Of a stretch of DNA of 64,000 bases, positions 19,858 through 28,301 are shown in pieces. The notes under the pieces are model-generated. The model was not told the origin of the DNA and did not search any database. It worked only from the letters and a program-made list of their open reading frames with translations. Where the stretch lies: positions 1,116,001-1,180,000 of the forward strand of contig JAPDHM010000001.1 in the NCBI GenBank assembly GCA_030704425.1, read 5' to 3'. Position 1 is the first letter of the stretch, and the number at the start of each line of letters is the position of its first letter. Both the position numbers and the translations under genes were made by a program. Source of the stretch: Rhodobacteraceae bacterium IMCC1909 (lineage in GTDB: Bacteria > Pseudomonadota > Alphaproteobacteria > Rhodobacterales > Rhodobacteraceae).

Positions 19858-19913
19858 CTTAGACTGACCGCAGGTCAAGCCAGAGTAGAGCCAAAACACA
19901 CCAAAGGAACGAC

Positions 19914-20567
19914 ATGCCCGAAGTGATATTTCCAGGCCCAGAAGGCCGCCTCGAAGGCCGTTACCACCCGCAAAAATCCAAAGACGCCCCCATCGCCATT
20001 GTGTTGCACCCGCATCCGCAATTTGGCGGCACTATGAACAATAAAGTGGTCTATAATCTGCATTATGCGTTTTACAACATGGGCTTTACAGTCTTGCGGT
20101 TCAACTTCCGGGGGGTCGGTCGATCACAAGGCGAATATGATCTTGGTGTCGGCGAGCTAAGCGATGCGGCCTCTGCATTGGATTATTTGCAGTCGATGAA
20201 CACCAATGCGAAGCATTGCTGGGTCGCCGGGTTCAGCTTTGGCGCCTGGATTGGGATGCAATTGTTGATGCGACGCCCAGAAATAACCGGTTTTATCAGC
20301 GTAAGCCCGCCGGCCAATATGTATGACTTCAGTTTCCTCGCCCCCTGCCCCTCATCCGGCTTGATGATCAATGGCCTGGCCGATCGCGTCGCCCCGCCGG
20401 CCGATACAGTCTCCTTGGTTAGCAAACTGCATGAGCAAAAAGGGATCACCGTTACCCATGAGCAAGTCGAGGGCGCAGGGCATTTCTTTGAATATCCCCA
20501 TATGGACCCAATGATCGAAACAGTGCAGACCTATGTCAAACGCCGGTTGACAGAAAATACGCGGTAA
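19914..20567 (+). CDS. Alpha/beta hydrolase (COG2945-like)
   Basis: A 217-residue alpha/beta hydrolase. The nucleophile elbow is AGFSFGAWIG, the acid is probably in NGLADRVAPP and the histidine in EGAGHFFEYP. An oxyanion segment HPHPQFGGTMNN lies near the N-terminus. The ATG follows AAGGAACGAC. It is probably a cytoplasmic esterase or dipeptidyl-type hydrolase of unknown substrate. It is divergent from iscR and shares the region with the candidate Irr site. Confidence 0.85.
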   Translation: MPEVIFPGPEGRLEGRYHPQKSKDAPIAIVLHPHPQFGGTMNNKVVYNLHYAFYNMGFTVLRFNFRGVGRSQGEYDLGVGELSDAASALDYLQSMNTNAKHCWVAGFSFGAWIGMQLLMRRPEITGFISVSPPANMYDFSFLAPCPSSGLMINGLADRVAPPADTVSLVSKLHEQKGITVTHEQVEGAGHFFEYPHMDPMIETVQTYVKRRLTENTR

Positions 20568-20576
20568 AACCGCCCC

Positions 20577-20606
20577 CTCTGGCCTGCCGTCTTAAGCGGG
20601 CCAGAG
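20577..20606 (+). terminator. Weak hairpin after the hydrolase gene
   Basis: An 8-bp perfect stem CTCTGGCC/GGCCAGAG encloses a 14-base loop ten bases after the hydrolase stop. There is no T-run, so it is at best a weak terminator or an mRNA 3' end stabiliser. Confidence 0.35.
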
Positions 20607-20637
20607 CACAGCGGTTGCTTTGCCGAAATATGCCCTA

Positions 20638-20665
20638 TTGACGATGCCTAGGGCTCCGCGATAAC
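20638..20665 (+). promoter_or_regulatory. Sigma-70-type promoter for the oxidoreductase operon
   Basis: TTGACG (20638-20643) and GATAAC (20660-20665) are separated by 16 bases and lie directly in front of the palindromic operator at 20668. The placement is what a repressor-blocked promoter would look like. Confidence 0.55.
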
Positions 20666-20667
20666 AG

Positions 20668-20691
20668 GGCTTTGCAACCGGTTGCAAAGCC
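20668..20691. promoter_or_regulatory. LacI-family operator, right arm
   Basis: A perfect 24-bp palindrome, GGCTTTGCAACC followed by its reverse complement. The 18-base core TTTGCAACCGGTTGCAAA also occurs at 28228-28247 upstream of the sugar-binding protein gene. The site begins just after the -10 element and ends 17 bases before the ATG at 20709. The LacI protein at 23901-24899 is the obvious candidate to bind both copies. Confidence 0.85.
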
Positions 20692-20708
20692 ATTTGAAAG
20701 GTCGGAAT

Positions 20709-21809
20709 ATGGGTAAAATTGGCATCGGAGTTATCGGTGGCGGATATATGGGAAAAGCCCATTCCGTTGCCTTTAAAGCAGTTGCAAGTGTCTTTGACAC
20801 TGCCTTACGCCCAGAGCTTATCTCAATCTGTGCCAGCAGCCCCGAAAGCGCAGAGCGCTATCGCAAGGCCTATGGCTTTGAAAAGGCCACCCATGACTGG
20901 CGCGAATTGGTGGCCGATCCCGCCGTTGAAGCGGTTGTCATCGCCTCGCCACAAGCCACCCATCATGACATTGCCATTGCGGCCTTTGCTTTGGGAAAGC
21001 CGGTTTTATGTGAAAAGCCGCTGGGTGTGTCTTTGGAGCAAAGCCGCGCCATGGTGGCGGCCGCCGCGGCGGTCGGCGTGGTCAATATGGTGGGGTTCAA
21101 TTACATCCGAACCCCGGCCAGCCAGCAAATCCGTAAGTTTGTGGCTGAGGGTCGCATTGGCCAGATCACCTGGTTTCGCGGCGAGATGACCGAAGATTTC
21201 TTTGCAGATCCCGAGATTGGCGGTTGGCGCGCCCAGGGGGACGCCAATGGCACGATGGGCGATTTGGCCCCACATATGATCAATGCAGCGCGAGCCTTAA
21301 TGGGGCCAATTGAGCGCTTGAGCGCCTCGGTGGAGACGATCCACAAGATCCGCGCTGGCACGCCGGTCACCAATGACGATCACGCGCAAATGATGTGCCA
21401 ATTTGCCAGTGGTGCGCAGGGGCATTTGTATTTCAGCCGTGTCGCAACCGGGCGAAAAATGGGCTATGCCTATGAAATTCATGGCACAAAAGGTCATATT
21501 CGCTTTGATCAAGAAGATCAAAACGCCTTTTGGCTCTATACCACCGAAGGCCCCGAAAAAGAGCGCGGCTTTCGCAGAATTCTAACTGGTCCGGCCCATC
21601 CAGACTATCTGCCCTTCTGCCAGGGGCCTGGCCATGGCACGGGCTATCAGGACCAAATCATCATTGAGGCCAAGGATTTTCTGACCGCAATCGCAGAGAA
21701 CCGCTCGATATGGCCGACCTTCGAAGAGGGTATGGAAGTCAATCGCATCGTCACCGCCGCCCTCTCCTCCAGCGCCAAACAGGCCTGGGTGAACGTGGCG
21801 GATTATTAA
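20709..21809 (+). CDS. Gfo/Idh/MocA family dehydrogenase
   Basis: A 366-residue NAD(P)-dependent oxidoreductase. The Rossmann motif is GVIGGGYMGKAH; the conserved EKP motif reads VLCEKPLGV, and the catalytic histidine region is GDLAPHMINAAR. I chose the ATG at 20709 with AAAGG ahead of it; the frame could be extended nine codons into the operator. It is the first gene of a three-gene operon with a TIM-barrel isomerase and a second dehydrogenase, a set often used for inositol-like cyclitols or oxidised sugars. The substrate is not known. Confidence 0.88.
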   Translation: MGKIGIGVIGGGYMGKAHSVAFKAVASVFDTALRPELISICASSPESAERYRKAYGFEKATHDWRELVADPAVEAVVIASPQATHHDIAIAAFALGKPVLCEKPLGVSLEQSRAMVAAAAAVGVVNMVGFNYIRTPASQQIRKFVAEGRIGQITWFRGEMTEDFFADPEIGGWRAQGDANGTMGDLAPHMINAARALMGPIERLSASVETIHKIRAGTPVTNDDHAQMMCQFASGAQGHLYFSRVATGRKMGYAYEIHGTKGHIRFDQEDQNAFWLYTTEGPEKERGFRRILTGPAHPDYLPFCQGPGHGTGYQDQIIIEAKDFLTAIAENRSIWPTFEEGMEVNRIVTAALSSSAKQAWVNVADY

Positions 21810-21825
21810 GTTAAGAGGCAATCTA

Positions 21826-22713
21826 ATGATTAAAATAGGTAATGCGCCCTGCTCATGGGGTGTGGAATTCGCCGATGACCCGCGCAACCCCGATTGGCGG
21901 CGCGTGCTCAAAGAGAACGCTGAGGCGGGCTTTACCGGCATTGAGCTTGGCCCCGTGGGCTATATGCCCGAAGATCCCGCCGTTTTGGCCGAGGCCTTGG
22001 CAGAATATAACCAAGAGTTGATCGGCGGCGTGATTTTCCGTGCTTTTCATGATCCGGACGCTTGGGAGGATGTCATGGATGGCTCAATCCGCACCTGCGA
22101 AGCGCTGGCGGCCCATGGTGCGACACGGTTGGTCATCATCGACAGCATCTCACCGCGCCGCGCCCCCACTGCCGGCCGTGCCGATGAGGCTGAACAGATG
22201 GATAAGGCCGAATGGACCGCCTATCGTGACCGGATTGCGCAAATCGCCAAGGTGGGCACGGAAGACTACGGTCTGACCGTCGGCATTCACGCCCATGCGG
22301 CTGGCTTTATGGATTTCGAACCTGAGCTAGAGCGATTGCTAGATGAGGTCGACGAAAAGATCCTCGGCATTTGTTTTGACACAGGCCACCACTCCTATGC
22401 GGGATTTGATCCAGTGGCCTTTATGAAAAAACATATGCCGCGCATTAATTATATGCACTTCAAAGACATTGATCCAAAAGTTAAAGCAGATGTCATCGCC
22501 AATCGCACCGGTTTTTATGACGCTTGTGGTCAGGGAATTTTCTGCAATCTGGGAGATGGCGATGTGGATTTTCCAGCGGTACGTCAGCTTTTGCTCGACT
22601 CCACTTTTGATGGGTGGTGCACCGTAGAGCAGGATTGTGATCCCGCCGGTGATACCTCGCCCATCGACGATGCGCGGCTCAATCGCGCTTATTTACAATC
22701 CATCGGTTTTTAA
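21826..22713 (+). CDS. Sugar phosphate isomerase/epimerase, IolE-like TIM barrel
   Basis: A 295-residue xylose-isomerase-like TIM barrel resembling inosose dehydratase (IolE). The N-terminal APCSWGVEFADDP is IolE-like, and metal ligands probably lie in IGIHAHAAGFMDF-type and FDTGHHSYAG segments, MHFKDID and TVEQDCD. It sits between two Gfo/Idh/MocA dehydrogenases, which supports a role in dehydrating or isomerising a keto-cyclitol or keto-sugar made by one of them. Confidence 0.82.
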   Translation: MIKIGNAPCSWGVEFADDPRNPDWRRVLKENAEAGFTGIELGPVGYMPEDPAVLAEALAEYNQELIGGVIFRAFHDPDAWEDVMDGSIRTCEALAAHGATRLVIIDSISPRRAPTAGRADEAEQMDKAEWTAYRDRIAQIAKVGTEDYGLTVGIHAHAAGFMDFEPELERLLDEVDEKILGICFDTGHHSYAGFDPVAFMKKHMPRINYMHFKDIDPKVKADVIANRTGFYDACGQGIFCNLGDGDVDFPAVRQLLLDSTFDGWCTVEQDCDPAGDTSPIDDARLNRAYLQSIGF

Positions 22714-22724
22714 GGGCAGCTGTT

Positions 22725-23879
22725 ATGAGAAAACTACAATGGGGCATGATTGGCGGCGGTGAAGGCAGCCAAATCGGGCCAGCTCATCGTTTGGGTGCGG
22801 GGCTCGACGGGTTGTTTGAGTTCACGGCAGGCGCCTTGGATCATAGGCCCGAAGAAGGTATCGGCTATGGCCGCAGCCTTGGACTGGGCGATCGCGCCTA
22901 TGGCAGTTGGCAAGATATGCTGGCCGGCGAAAAAGCACAGGACAATCCGATTGATCTTGTCACTGTCGCCACTCCCAACTCTACGCATTTCGAGATCACC
23001 AAAGCCTTTCTCGAGGGCGGGTTTCACGTCCTGTGTGAAAAACCCATGACGATGACCGTGGAAGAAGGCGAAGAGATTGTCAAAATCGCGCGGACGAAAG
23101 GGAAAATCTGCGCCGTGAATTATGGCTATTCGGGCTATTCGCTCGTGCGCCACATGAAAGCGATGATTGCCCGCGGCGATCTCGGGAAAATTCGTCTGGT
23201 CAGTGCTGAATTTGCCCATGGTCACCACGCAGATGCCGCTGATGCGCAGAATCCGCGGGTGCGCTGGCGCTACGATCCGGCGCAGGCGGGTGTCTCGGCG
23301 CAATTTGCCGACTGCGGTATTCATGCGCTGCATATGGCCTCTTTCGTCACAGGTCAGGATGTCACCAAATTGAGTGCCGATACGGTCTCGTGTATAGATG
23401 TCCGCGTCTTGGAAGATGACGCTATGGTCAATTTTCGCATGGATGGCGGCGCGGTGGGGCGTCTTTGGACCTCCTCCATCGCAATTGGGCGCCAGCATGG
23501 TCTGGGCATTCAAGTGTTTGGTGAAAAGGGCGGATTGCGGTGGACGCAAGAACACCCCAATCAGCTTTACTATATGCCGTTGGGTGAAAGGTTGCAGATC
23601 ATTGAGCGCGGCGAGGCCAATCTCTCACCCGAAGCCGACCGCACCAGCCGCGTGACCATTGGACATGCGGAGGGCATGCCGTTGGCCTTTGCCAATATCT
23701 ATGCAGACCTCGCCGAAGCTATTCGAGCCCGCAAAGAGAACCGCAGCATTGATCCGGCAGCAGATCTCTATCCCCGGGCCGAAGATGGGCTCCGCTCAAT
23801 GGCCGCGGTTTTCGCTGTTGCGCAATCGGGCAAGGAAGATGGCGCCTGGTGTGAAGCTCGCCCACCGATGTTCCGATAA
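22725..23879 (+). CDS. Gfo/Idh/MocA family dehydrogenase
   Basis: A 384-residue NAD(P)-dependent oxidoreductase. The Rossmann segment is WGMIGGGEGSQIGPAHR, the EKP motif is VLCEKPMTM, and the GIHALHM segment holds the catalytic histidine. It is 11 bases downstream of the IolE-like gene and ends the operon. It differs clearly from the first dehydrogenase (GEGSQIGPAHR instead of GYMGKAH), so the two probably act on different intermediates. Confidence 0.88.
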   Translation: MRKLQWGMIGGGEGSQIGPAHRLGAGLDGLFEFTAGALDHRPEEGIGYGRSLGLGDRAYGSWQDMLAGEKAQDNPIDLVTVATPNSTHFEITKAFLEGGFHVLCEKPMTMTVEEGEEIVKIARTKGKICAVNYGYSGYSLVRHMKAMIARGDLGKIRLVSAEFAHGHHADAADAQNPRVRWRYDPAQAGVSAQFADCGIHALHMASFVTGQDVTKLSADTVSCIDVRVLEDDAMVNFRMDGGAVGRLWTSSIAIGRQHGLGIQVFGEKGGLRWTQEHPNQLYYMPLGERLQIIERGEANLSPEADRTSRVTIGHAEGMPLAFANIYADLAEAIRARKENRSIDPAADLYPRAEDGLRSMAAVFAVAQSGKEDGAWCEARPPMFR

Positions 23880-23900
23880 ACAGAGATTTACGGCCCAGTC

Positions 23901-24899
23901 TTAACGGGCAATGGGCCGTAAACTGCCGCGCTCAACAACATGACCAGGGAACAGCACAGCTTGTGGCGGTTGATCGGGATTGGCCAGTATGCGCACCACC
24001 AGATCCACGGATTTTGCGACAACTTCAGCAATAGGATTGTGAATCGTTGTGAGATTAATATTCGACCATTGCGCCATTTTCATATCGTTGAGACCTAAAA
24101 AGCCAATGTCCTGAGGCACGGACAGGCCAAAACTTTGCGCCGCCGACAGCGCCCCGATTGACAAAACATCATCGCCGCAAAAATAGGCCTGCGCCGGACC
24201 GGCCGCGATCAAGCGGAGCATTTCTGCGCGCCCCGCCTCAAAGGAGTAGGCGCTGGCATAGGAAATGGAATGGCTGACAGAGCGCGCCGTCAAGGCTGCG
24301 ATAAAGCCGTCGCAACGATCTTGGGTCGACGTCGCCGATTTTGGGCCACCCATGAATGCAATTTTTTCATAGCCCCGCGCCAAAAGCGTTTCAGCGGCCA
24401 GCTGCCCGGCGGCAAAATTATTGATGCCAAGTGTGTTGACGCGCGGCGTCTCAGAATGGCGACCAAAACAATGCACCACTGGCACGCCAGCGCTGTCAAA
24501 GGCCTCAGCAAAGCTAACGGGCAAGGTGGAGGAGGCCACGATCACACCATCGACAGAATATTGTTTGAGCATGCGGACAGAATTGGCAGGATCCACCTCA
24601 CCAGAGAGGTTGACCAGCAAAGGGCGCAAACCGCGATCCTGCAAGCCCTTGGTCACCAGATCAAAGACCTCCAAAAAAATAGGGTTGTGAAAATTGTCGG
24701 AAATGACCCCGATAAGTTTGGTACGACCAGTGGTGAGCGATGAAGCCAAAGCGTTTGGGCTATATCCCAAAGCTTGCGAGGCCTCCATCACCTTTAAACG
24801 AACCTTCTTCGAGACAGAGGCGCCTTCTGTGAATGTGCGGGATACAGCCGAACGGGACACGCCTGCCATTTCCGCCACATCTTTTAAAGTTACAGCCAT
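23901..24899 (-). CDS. LacI-family transcriptional repressor
   Basis: A 332-residue regulator with an N-terminal LacI helix-turn-helix (TLKDVAEMAGVSRSAVSR) and a periplasmic-binding-protein-like effector domain. It is the last gene of the leftward ABC-transporter operon and converges with the dehydrogenase operon. Two matching palindromic operators at 20668 and 28228 flank this block, so it probably controls both arms and itself. The inducer is probably the transported sugar or a catabolite of it. Confidence 0.92.
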   Translation of the reverse strand: MAVTLKDVAEMAGVSRSAVSRTFTEGASVSKKVRLKVMEASQALGYSPNALASSLTTGRTKLIGVISDNFHNPIFLEVFDLVTKGLQDRGLRPLLVNLSGEVDPANSVRMLKQYSVDGVIVASSTLPVSFAEAFDSAGVPVVHCFGRHSETPRVNTLGINNFAAGQLAAETLLARGYEKIAFMGGPKSATSTQDRCDGFIAALTARSVSHSISYASAYSFEAGRAEMLRLIAAGPAQAYFCGDDVLSIGALSAAQSFGLSVPQDIGFLGLNDMKMAQWSNINLTTIHNPIAEVVAKSVDLVVRILANPDQPPQAVLFPGHVVERGSLRPIAR

Positions 24900-24912
24900 T
24901 CATCCTCTACCT

Positions 24913-25116
24913 TCAGTCACCACCATCCTCGCTCGTATAATCAATTACGGCAAAGCGCCAAGCTGAAAATCCGGCCAAGGCGGCAAAGAATATGGCCCAG
25001 CCCTGTGCCCCGGCGAAAAGTTCAACCATCGTCCAAAAGCCAAGCAGCACCACAATCGCAGCGCGAATCCAAAGTGGGGCGAAGAAGCGATCTTCCAGAT
25101 TGAACAGTTTTTTCAA
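24913..25116 (-). CDS. Small two-helix membrane protein of the ABC operon
   Basis: A 67-residue protein with two hydrophobic segments (IRAAIVVLLGFWTMVELFAG and WAIFFAALAGFSAWRFAVI) and an acidic tail. Its start overlaps the ATPase stop by four bases, so it is co-translated with the transporter. I do not recognise a characterised family. Position suggests an accessory role for the importer. Confidence 0.7.
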   Translation of the reverse strand: MKKLFNLEDRFFAPLWIRAAIVVLLGFWTMVELFAGAQGWAIFFAALAGFSAWRFAVIDYTSEDGGD

Positions 25117-25895
25117 GCTGCACCCTCGTATTCGGCACCTGTTTTCGCCCCAGTGATATAAGACACAACGTCCTCACCGGTATAATCACCGGTTTTTATA
25201 TCCAAATTTGCGCAAATCCGTCCGCGGCGAAACACCACGATGCGGTCCGCCAAATCAAAAACCTGCCGCATGTTGTGACTGACAAGGATCAAAGGTTCAC
25301 CCTGCGCTTTTAATTGGCGGATGATATTTTCTACCTGTTCAGTTTCTTGCACGCCAAGCGCGGCGGTCGGCTCGTCCATGATGGTCAATTTGGAATGAAA
25401 GGAGGCTGTGCGGGCAATCGCCACACATTGCCTTTGCCCTCCAGACATTTTCTCAATGGTGTTATGAATATTTGGGATTTTGACTCCCGTTTTTTCCAAG
25501 GCCGCGAGAGTGTCTTGGCGCATGGCTTTATAGTCCAGGAAACGGAATGGACCGAGCCAATTCCATTTTGTTTTCTCCCGTCCCAAAAAGAGATTGTCGG
25601 GTACATCCAAGTGATCGGCCAAAGCCAGAGTTTGAAATACCGTTTCAATGCCAGATTCCCGCGCCTCGATTGGGCCGGAAAAATTCACCTCTGTGCCATC
25701 GAACACCACGGTACCACGCGTGCGTTGCTCTACCCCGGTGATCTGGCGCACAAAGGTGGATTTTCCAGCGCCATTGTCCCCCATGATGGCGACATGCTCG
25801 CCTTTGCGCAGTTCAAAATTTGCGCCTTCCAGCGCATGGACCCCTCCGTAGTGTTTGGTCAGGTCTGTCGTTTTCAGAACAATGTCTTCGCTCAT
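25113..25895 (-). CDS. Sugar ABC transporter ATP-binding protein, single-domain (FrcA-like)
   Basis: A 260-residue ATPase of the CUT2 (ribose/fructose) class. Walker A is GDNGAGKSTFVR, the signature is MSGGQRQCVAIAR and Walker B is LTIMDEPTAALG. Most CUT2 ATPases such as RbsA have two fused domains of about 500 residues; this has one, like FrcA of rhizobia, and must work as a homodimer. It lies 15 bases after the permease gene. Confidence 0.9.
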   Translation of the reverse strand: MSEDIVLKTTDLTKHYGGVHALEGANFELRKGEHVAIMGDNGAGKSTFVRQITGVEQRTRGTVVFDGTEVNFSGPIEARESGIETVFQTLALADHLDVPDNLFLGREKTKWNWLGPFRFLDYKAMRQDTLAALEKTGVKIPNIHNTIEKMSGGQRQCVAIARTASFHSKLTIMDEPTAALGVQETEQVENIIRQLKAQGEPLILVSHNMRQVFDLADRIVVFRRGRICANLDIKTGDYTGEDVVSYITGAKTGAEYEGAA

Positions 25896-25910
25896 TTTAT
25901 GATCTCCTGA

Positions 25911-26984
25911 CTAAACTTTATTGCGTTGGCGATATTGATCTAAAATCACCGCCGCGATGATGATTCCCCCCATGGCCATCAACTGATAGGATCCGTCCAA
26001 TTTGATGTAGGTAAAGCCAGAGCGTATAACACCCAGAACCATGGCCCCAAGCACCGTACCAATGATAGATCCCCGCCCGCCAGAGAGGCTGATGCCACCA
26101 ATTACCGCCATAGCAATCGCGAAGAGTTCATAAAATTCACCCATACCGGCCTGTGCGGTGGAGGCTTTGGCGCTCAACACAATCCCGGCAAAGGCCGCCA
26201 ACATAGCCGCAATCATATAAACCATAATTTTATGGCGTTTGACATTGATCCCCGACATGCGCGCGGCTTCCTCGTTGGAACCAATTGCATAGGTATGTTT
26301 GCCATATACGGTGTAGCGCATGATGATATGAAAAATCACGGCCAGAGACAGAAACCAAGACACCGGCATCATGCCACCGCCGATCGCTTGAAACTGTGCC
26401 GTTGGGAAAGAAATCGGATTTCCCGAGGACCACCAAAGCGCAATGCCCCGGCAGATCAAGAACATGCCCAAAGTGGCAATAAAGGGGGGGATTTTGAAAT
26501 AGGACACAAAGGTGCCATTAATCGCACCGATAAAAGCCCCAAATGAAAGGCCAATCACGACAGGAATAACGACCGGAAGATCCATGGCCCATGGGCCGAA
26601 CAAAGCTTTAGGGTTAGCAAATCCGTTGACCAATTCCGTCTGCCCAAAACTCATGGCAATCATAGCCGTCGCTGCCACCAATGGCCCAGAGCTGAGGTCA
26701 ATACCGCCGGTAATAATCACTTGCGAAACGCCGAGGGCAATAATGCCAATAATGGCAACTTGTAAGATGATGATCTTGAGACGTGCTTCGTTGAAAATGG
26801 AATCAAACCGATCTTTGGTATCGAACAGAAAGCTTTGGTCGTTCATATACGGCAGAACCTGCCCCAAAAATTCAAAAATGACTATGATAATGATCAATGC
26901 CAACAGGACGTTCAATTCGCTTGGCCAAGACTTTTTTGTCTTGTCGAATTTAAGTCCGCCGGTGCCGTGACTGGTGTCTGACAT
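25911..26984 (-). CDS. Sugar ABC transporter permease, CUT2 class
   Basis: A 357-residue inner-membrane permease (RbsC/FrcC type) with about ten hydrophobic segments. Family motifs are GGIDLSSGPLVA and GGISLSGGRGSIIGT. A soluble N-terminus of about 24 residues precedes the first helix. It forms the channel with the FrcA-like ATPase and the binding protein encoded upstream. Confidence 0.92.
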   Translation of the reverse strand: MSDTSHGTGGLKFDKTKKSWPSELNVLLALIIIIVIFEFLGQVLPYMNDQSFLFDTKDRFDSIFNEARLKIIILQVAIIGIIALGVSQVIITGGIDLSSGPLVAATAMIAMSFGQTELVNGFANPKALFGPWAMDLPVVIPVVIGLSFGAFIGAINGTFVSYFKIPPFIATLGMFLICRGIALWWSSGNPISFPTAQFQAIGGGMMPVSWFLSLAVIFHIIMRYTVYGKHTYAIGSNEEAARMSGINVKRHKIMVYMIAAMLAAFAGIVLSAKASTAQAGMGEFYELFAIAMAVIGGISLSGGRGSIIGTVLGAMVLGVIRSGFTYIKLDGSYQLMAMGGIIIAAVILDQYRQRNKV

Positions 26985-27073
26985 AAATAAGCCCCATGTT
27001 GAACGGTCAAATATGGTGAAGACGGCGCAGATTTTGATCGCGCCGCCTCCGAAGTTTATCGTCTCACAAAACC

Positions 27074-28012
27074 TTAGTTTTTGTCGAGGAAGTCACCCAT
27101 ATTCGCCGGTGTTACCAGAACGAATGGAATGTAGACTTTCTTGTCGACCTTCTCGCCAGCGATCAAACGCAAAGCTGTGTCAATGGACCCTGTGCCTTGG
27201 CCAACGGAGTCTTGGAAGACAGTGACATCATAGTCGCCAGCAGCCATTGCCAAAAGCGCGTCTTGCGAGGCGTCAACGCCGCCAACCTGCACATCAGCCA
27301 TATCCATGCCAGCGGCTTTCATGGCTTGGATCGCGCCGATGGCCATTTCATCATTATTGGCCAAAACAAAGTCAAATGGTTCACCAGAGGACATCCAGTT
27401 TGTCATCAAATCTTGCGCTTCGTCACGAGACCAATTTGCAGTTTGCTCATCAATGATGGTCATGAAGTTACACATATCCATGCCAATTACGTCATGCACG
27501 TCTTTCGAACGCTGCACAGCGGCTTGGTTCGACAGCTGACCATTCATCAGATAACCGCGCGCACCGCCAGCTTTGCCATCGGCACGCAGGTTTTTGCAGA
27601 TTTCAAATGCGGACAATGTGCCAGATTCGATCTCATTAGAGGCCACGAACGCTTGGGTCGCAGGCAAAACATCCACGTTGTCAGGCTCACGGTTTACATA
27701 AACCAGCGGCGTGTCCCCAGCGGCAGCAGAAACCGCTGCACCGGCAGATGTGTCCACGATGTTGACAATAATGGCGTCCACACCGGAGGCCACAAAGTTG
27801 CGCACCTGGTCAATTTGCTTGGCCAAGTCATCGGAAGCATCTTCTTGCTGGTAGGATAGGCCATCGATTGTGCCGGCGTATTCGACCATACCAGTGCGCA
27901 AAACAGTCAACCAATTGTCGTCAAACCGCGAAAAGGTCGCGCCAATTTCTTGCGCCGCAGCTGTTGTTCCCATTAAGGCTGTCAGGCCAGTCGCCAATAG
28001 TAGTTTTTTCAT
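27074..28012 (-). CDS. Sugar ABC transporter periplasmic binding protein, CUT2 class
   Basis: A 312-residue binding protein. The ATG at 28012 gives a typical signal peptide (MKKLLLATGLTALMGTTAAA, then QEIG) and has GGGAGAG ahead of it; a 63-codon upstream extension is rejected. The mature part resembles RbsB/FrcB (LANNDEMAIGAIQAMKAAG, GVDASQDALLAM). It is first in the leftward operon and lies downstream of a LacI-type operator. The ligand is probably a monosaccharide or cyclitol. Confidence 0.92.
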   Translation of the reverse strand: MKKLLLATGLTALMGTTAAAQEIGATFSRFDDNWLTVLRTGMVEYAGTIDGLSYQQEDASDDLAKQIDQVRNFVASGVDAIIVNIVDTSAGAAVSAAAGDTPLVYVNREPDNVDVLPATQAFVASNEIESGTLSAFEICKNLRADGKAGGARGYLMNGQLSNQAAVQRSKDVHDVIGMDMCNFMTIIDEQTANWSRDEAQDLMTNWMSSGEPFDFVLANNDEMAIGAIQAMKAAGMDMADVQVGGVDASQDALLAMAAGDYDVTVFQDSVGQGTGSIDTALRLIAGEKVDKKVYIPFVLVTPANMGDFLDKN

Positions 28013-28207
28013 AGTTCTCTCCCAAAATGTGCCCGGCGCACAATGAAGTTTTCCGGATTGCCCAAAATATTTTGAGCTTTTGCTGCCCGCCAACCCTTCC
28101 TCTTTGCCAAGGATATTTTGGCGGAAACCGTTAAAAAAAGGTTTCAAACCTCCCAAAGAGCAGCCACCAAAAGACAGCGCCCACCACGCGGCTCGAAACA
28201 TAAAAGG

Positions 28208-28235
28208 ACTATAATCCGATTCGCTTTTTTTGCAA
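28208..28235 (-). promoter_or_regulatory. Candidate promoter for the leftward sugar ABC operon
   Basis: On the minus strand TTGCAA (complement of 28230-28235) and TATAGT (complement of 28208-28213) are 16 bases apart. The -35 element is formed by the right half of the palindromic operator, so repressor binding would directly occlude polymerase. Confidence 0.45.
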
Positions 28236-28247
28236 CCGGTTGCAAAA
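28228..28247. promoter_or_regulatory. LacI-family operator, left arm
   Basis: A perfect 20-bp palindrome made of TTTTGCAACC and its reverse complement. It shares the 18-base core TTTGCAACCGGTTGCAAA with the site at 20668-20691. It overlaps the predicted -35 element of the ABC-transporter operon. Confidence 0.85.
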
Positions 28248-28301
28248 TACCAAGCAACAATTCAAATTGCCGCGATCCAAACAATCAGACGCTCCTGCGC
28301 C

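Larger units (their letters stand above)
28013..28301. other. 289-base regulatory gap upstream of the binding-protein gene
   Basis: The gap holds the operator and promoter of the leftward ABC operon at 28208-28247 and a leader of about 190 bases down to the ATG at 28012. The remaining 28248-28301 lies downstream of the GH1 gene and shows no clear terminator. Confidence 0.5.
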
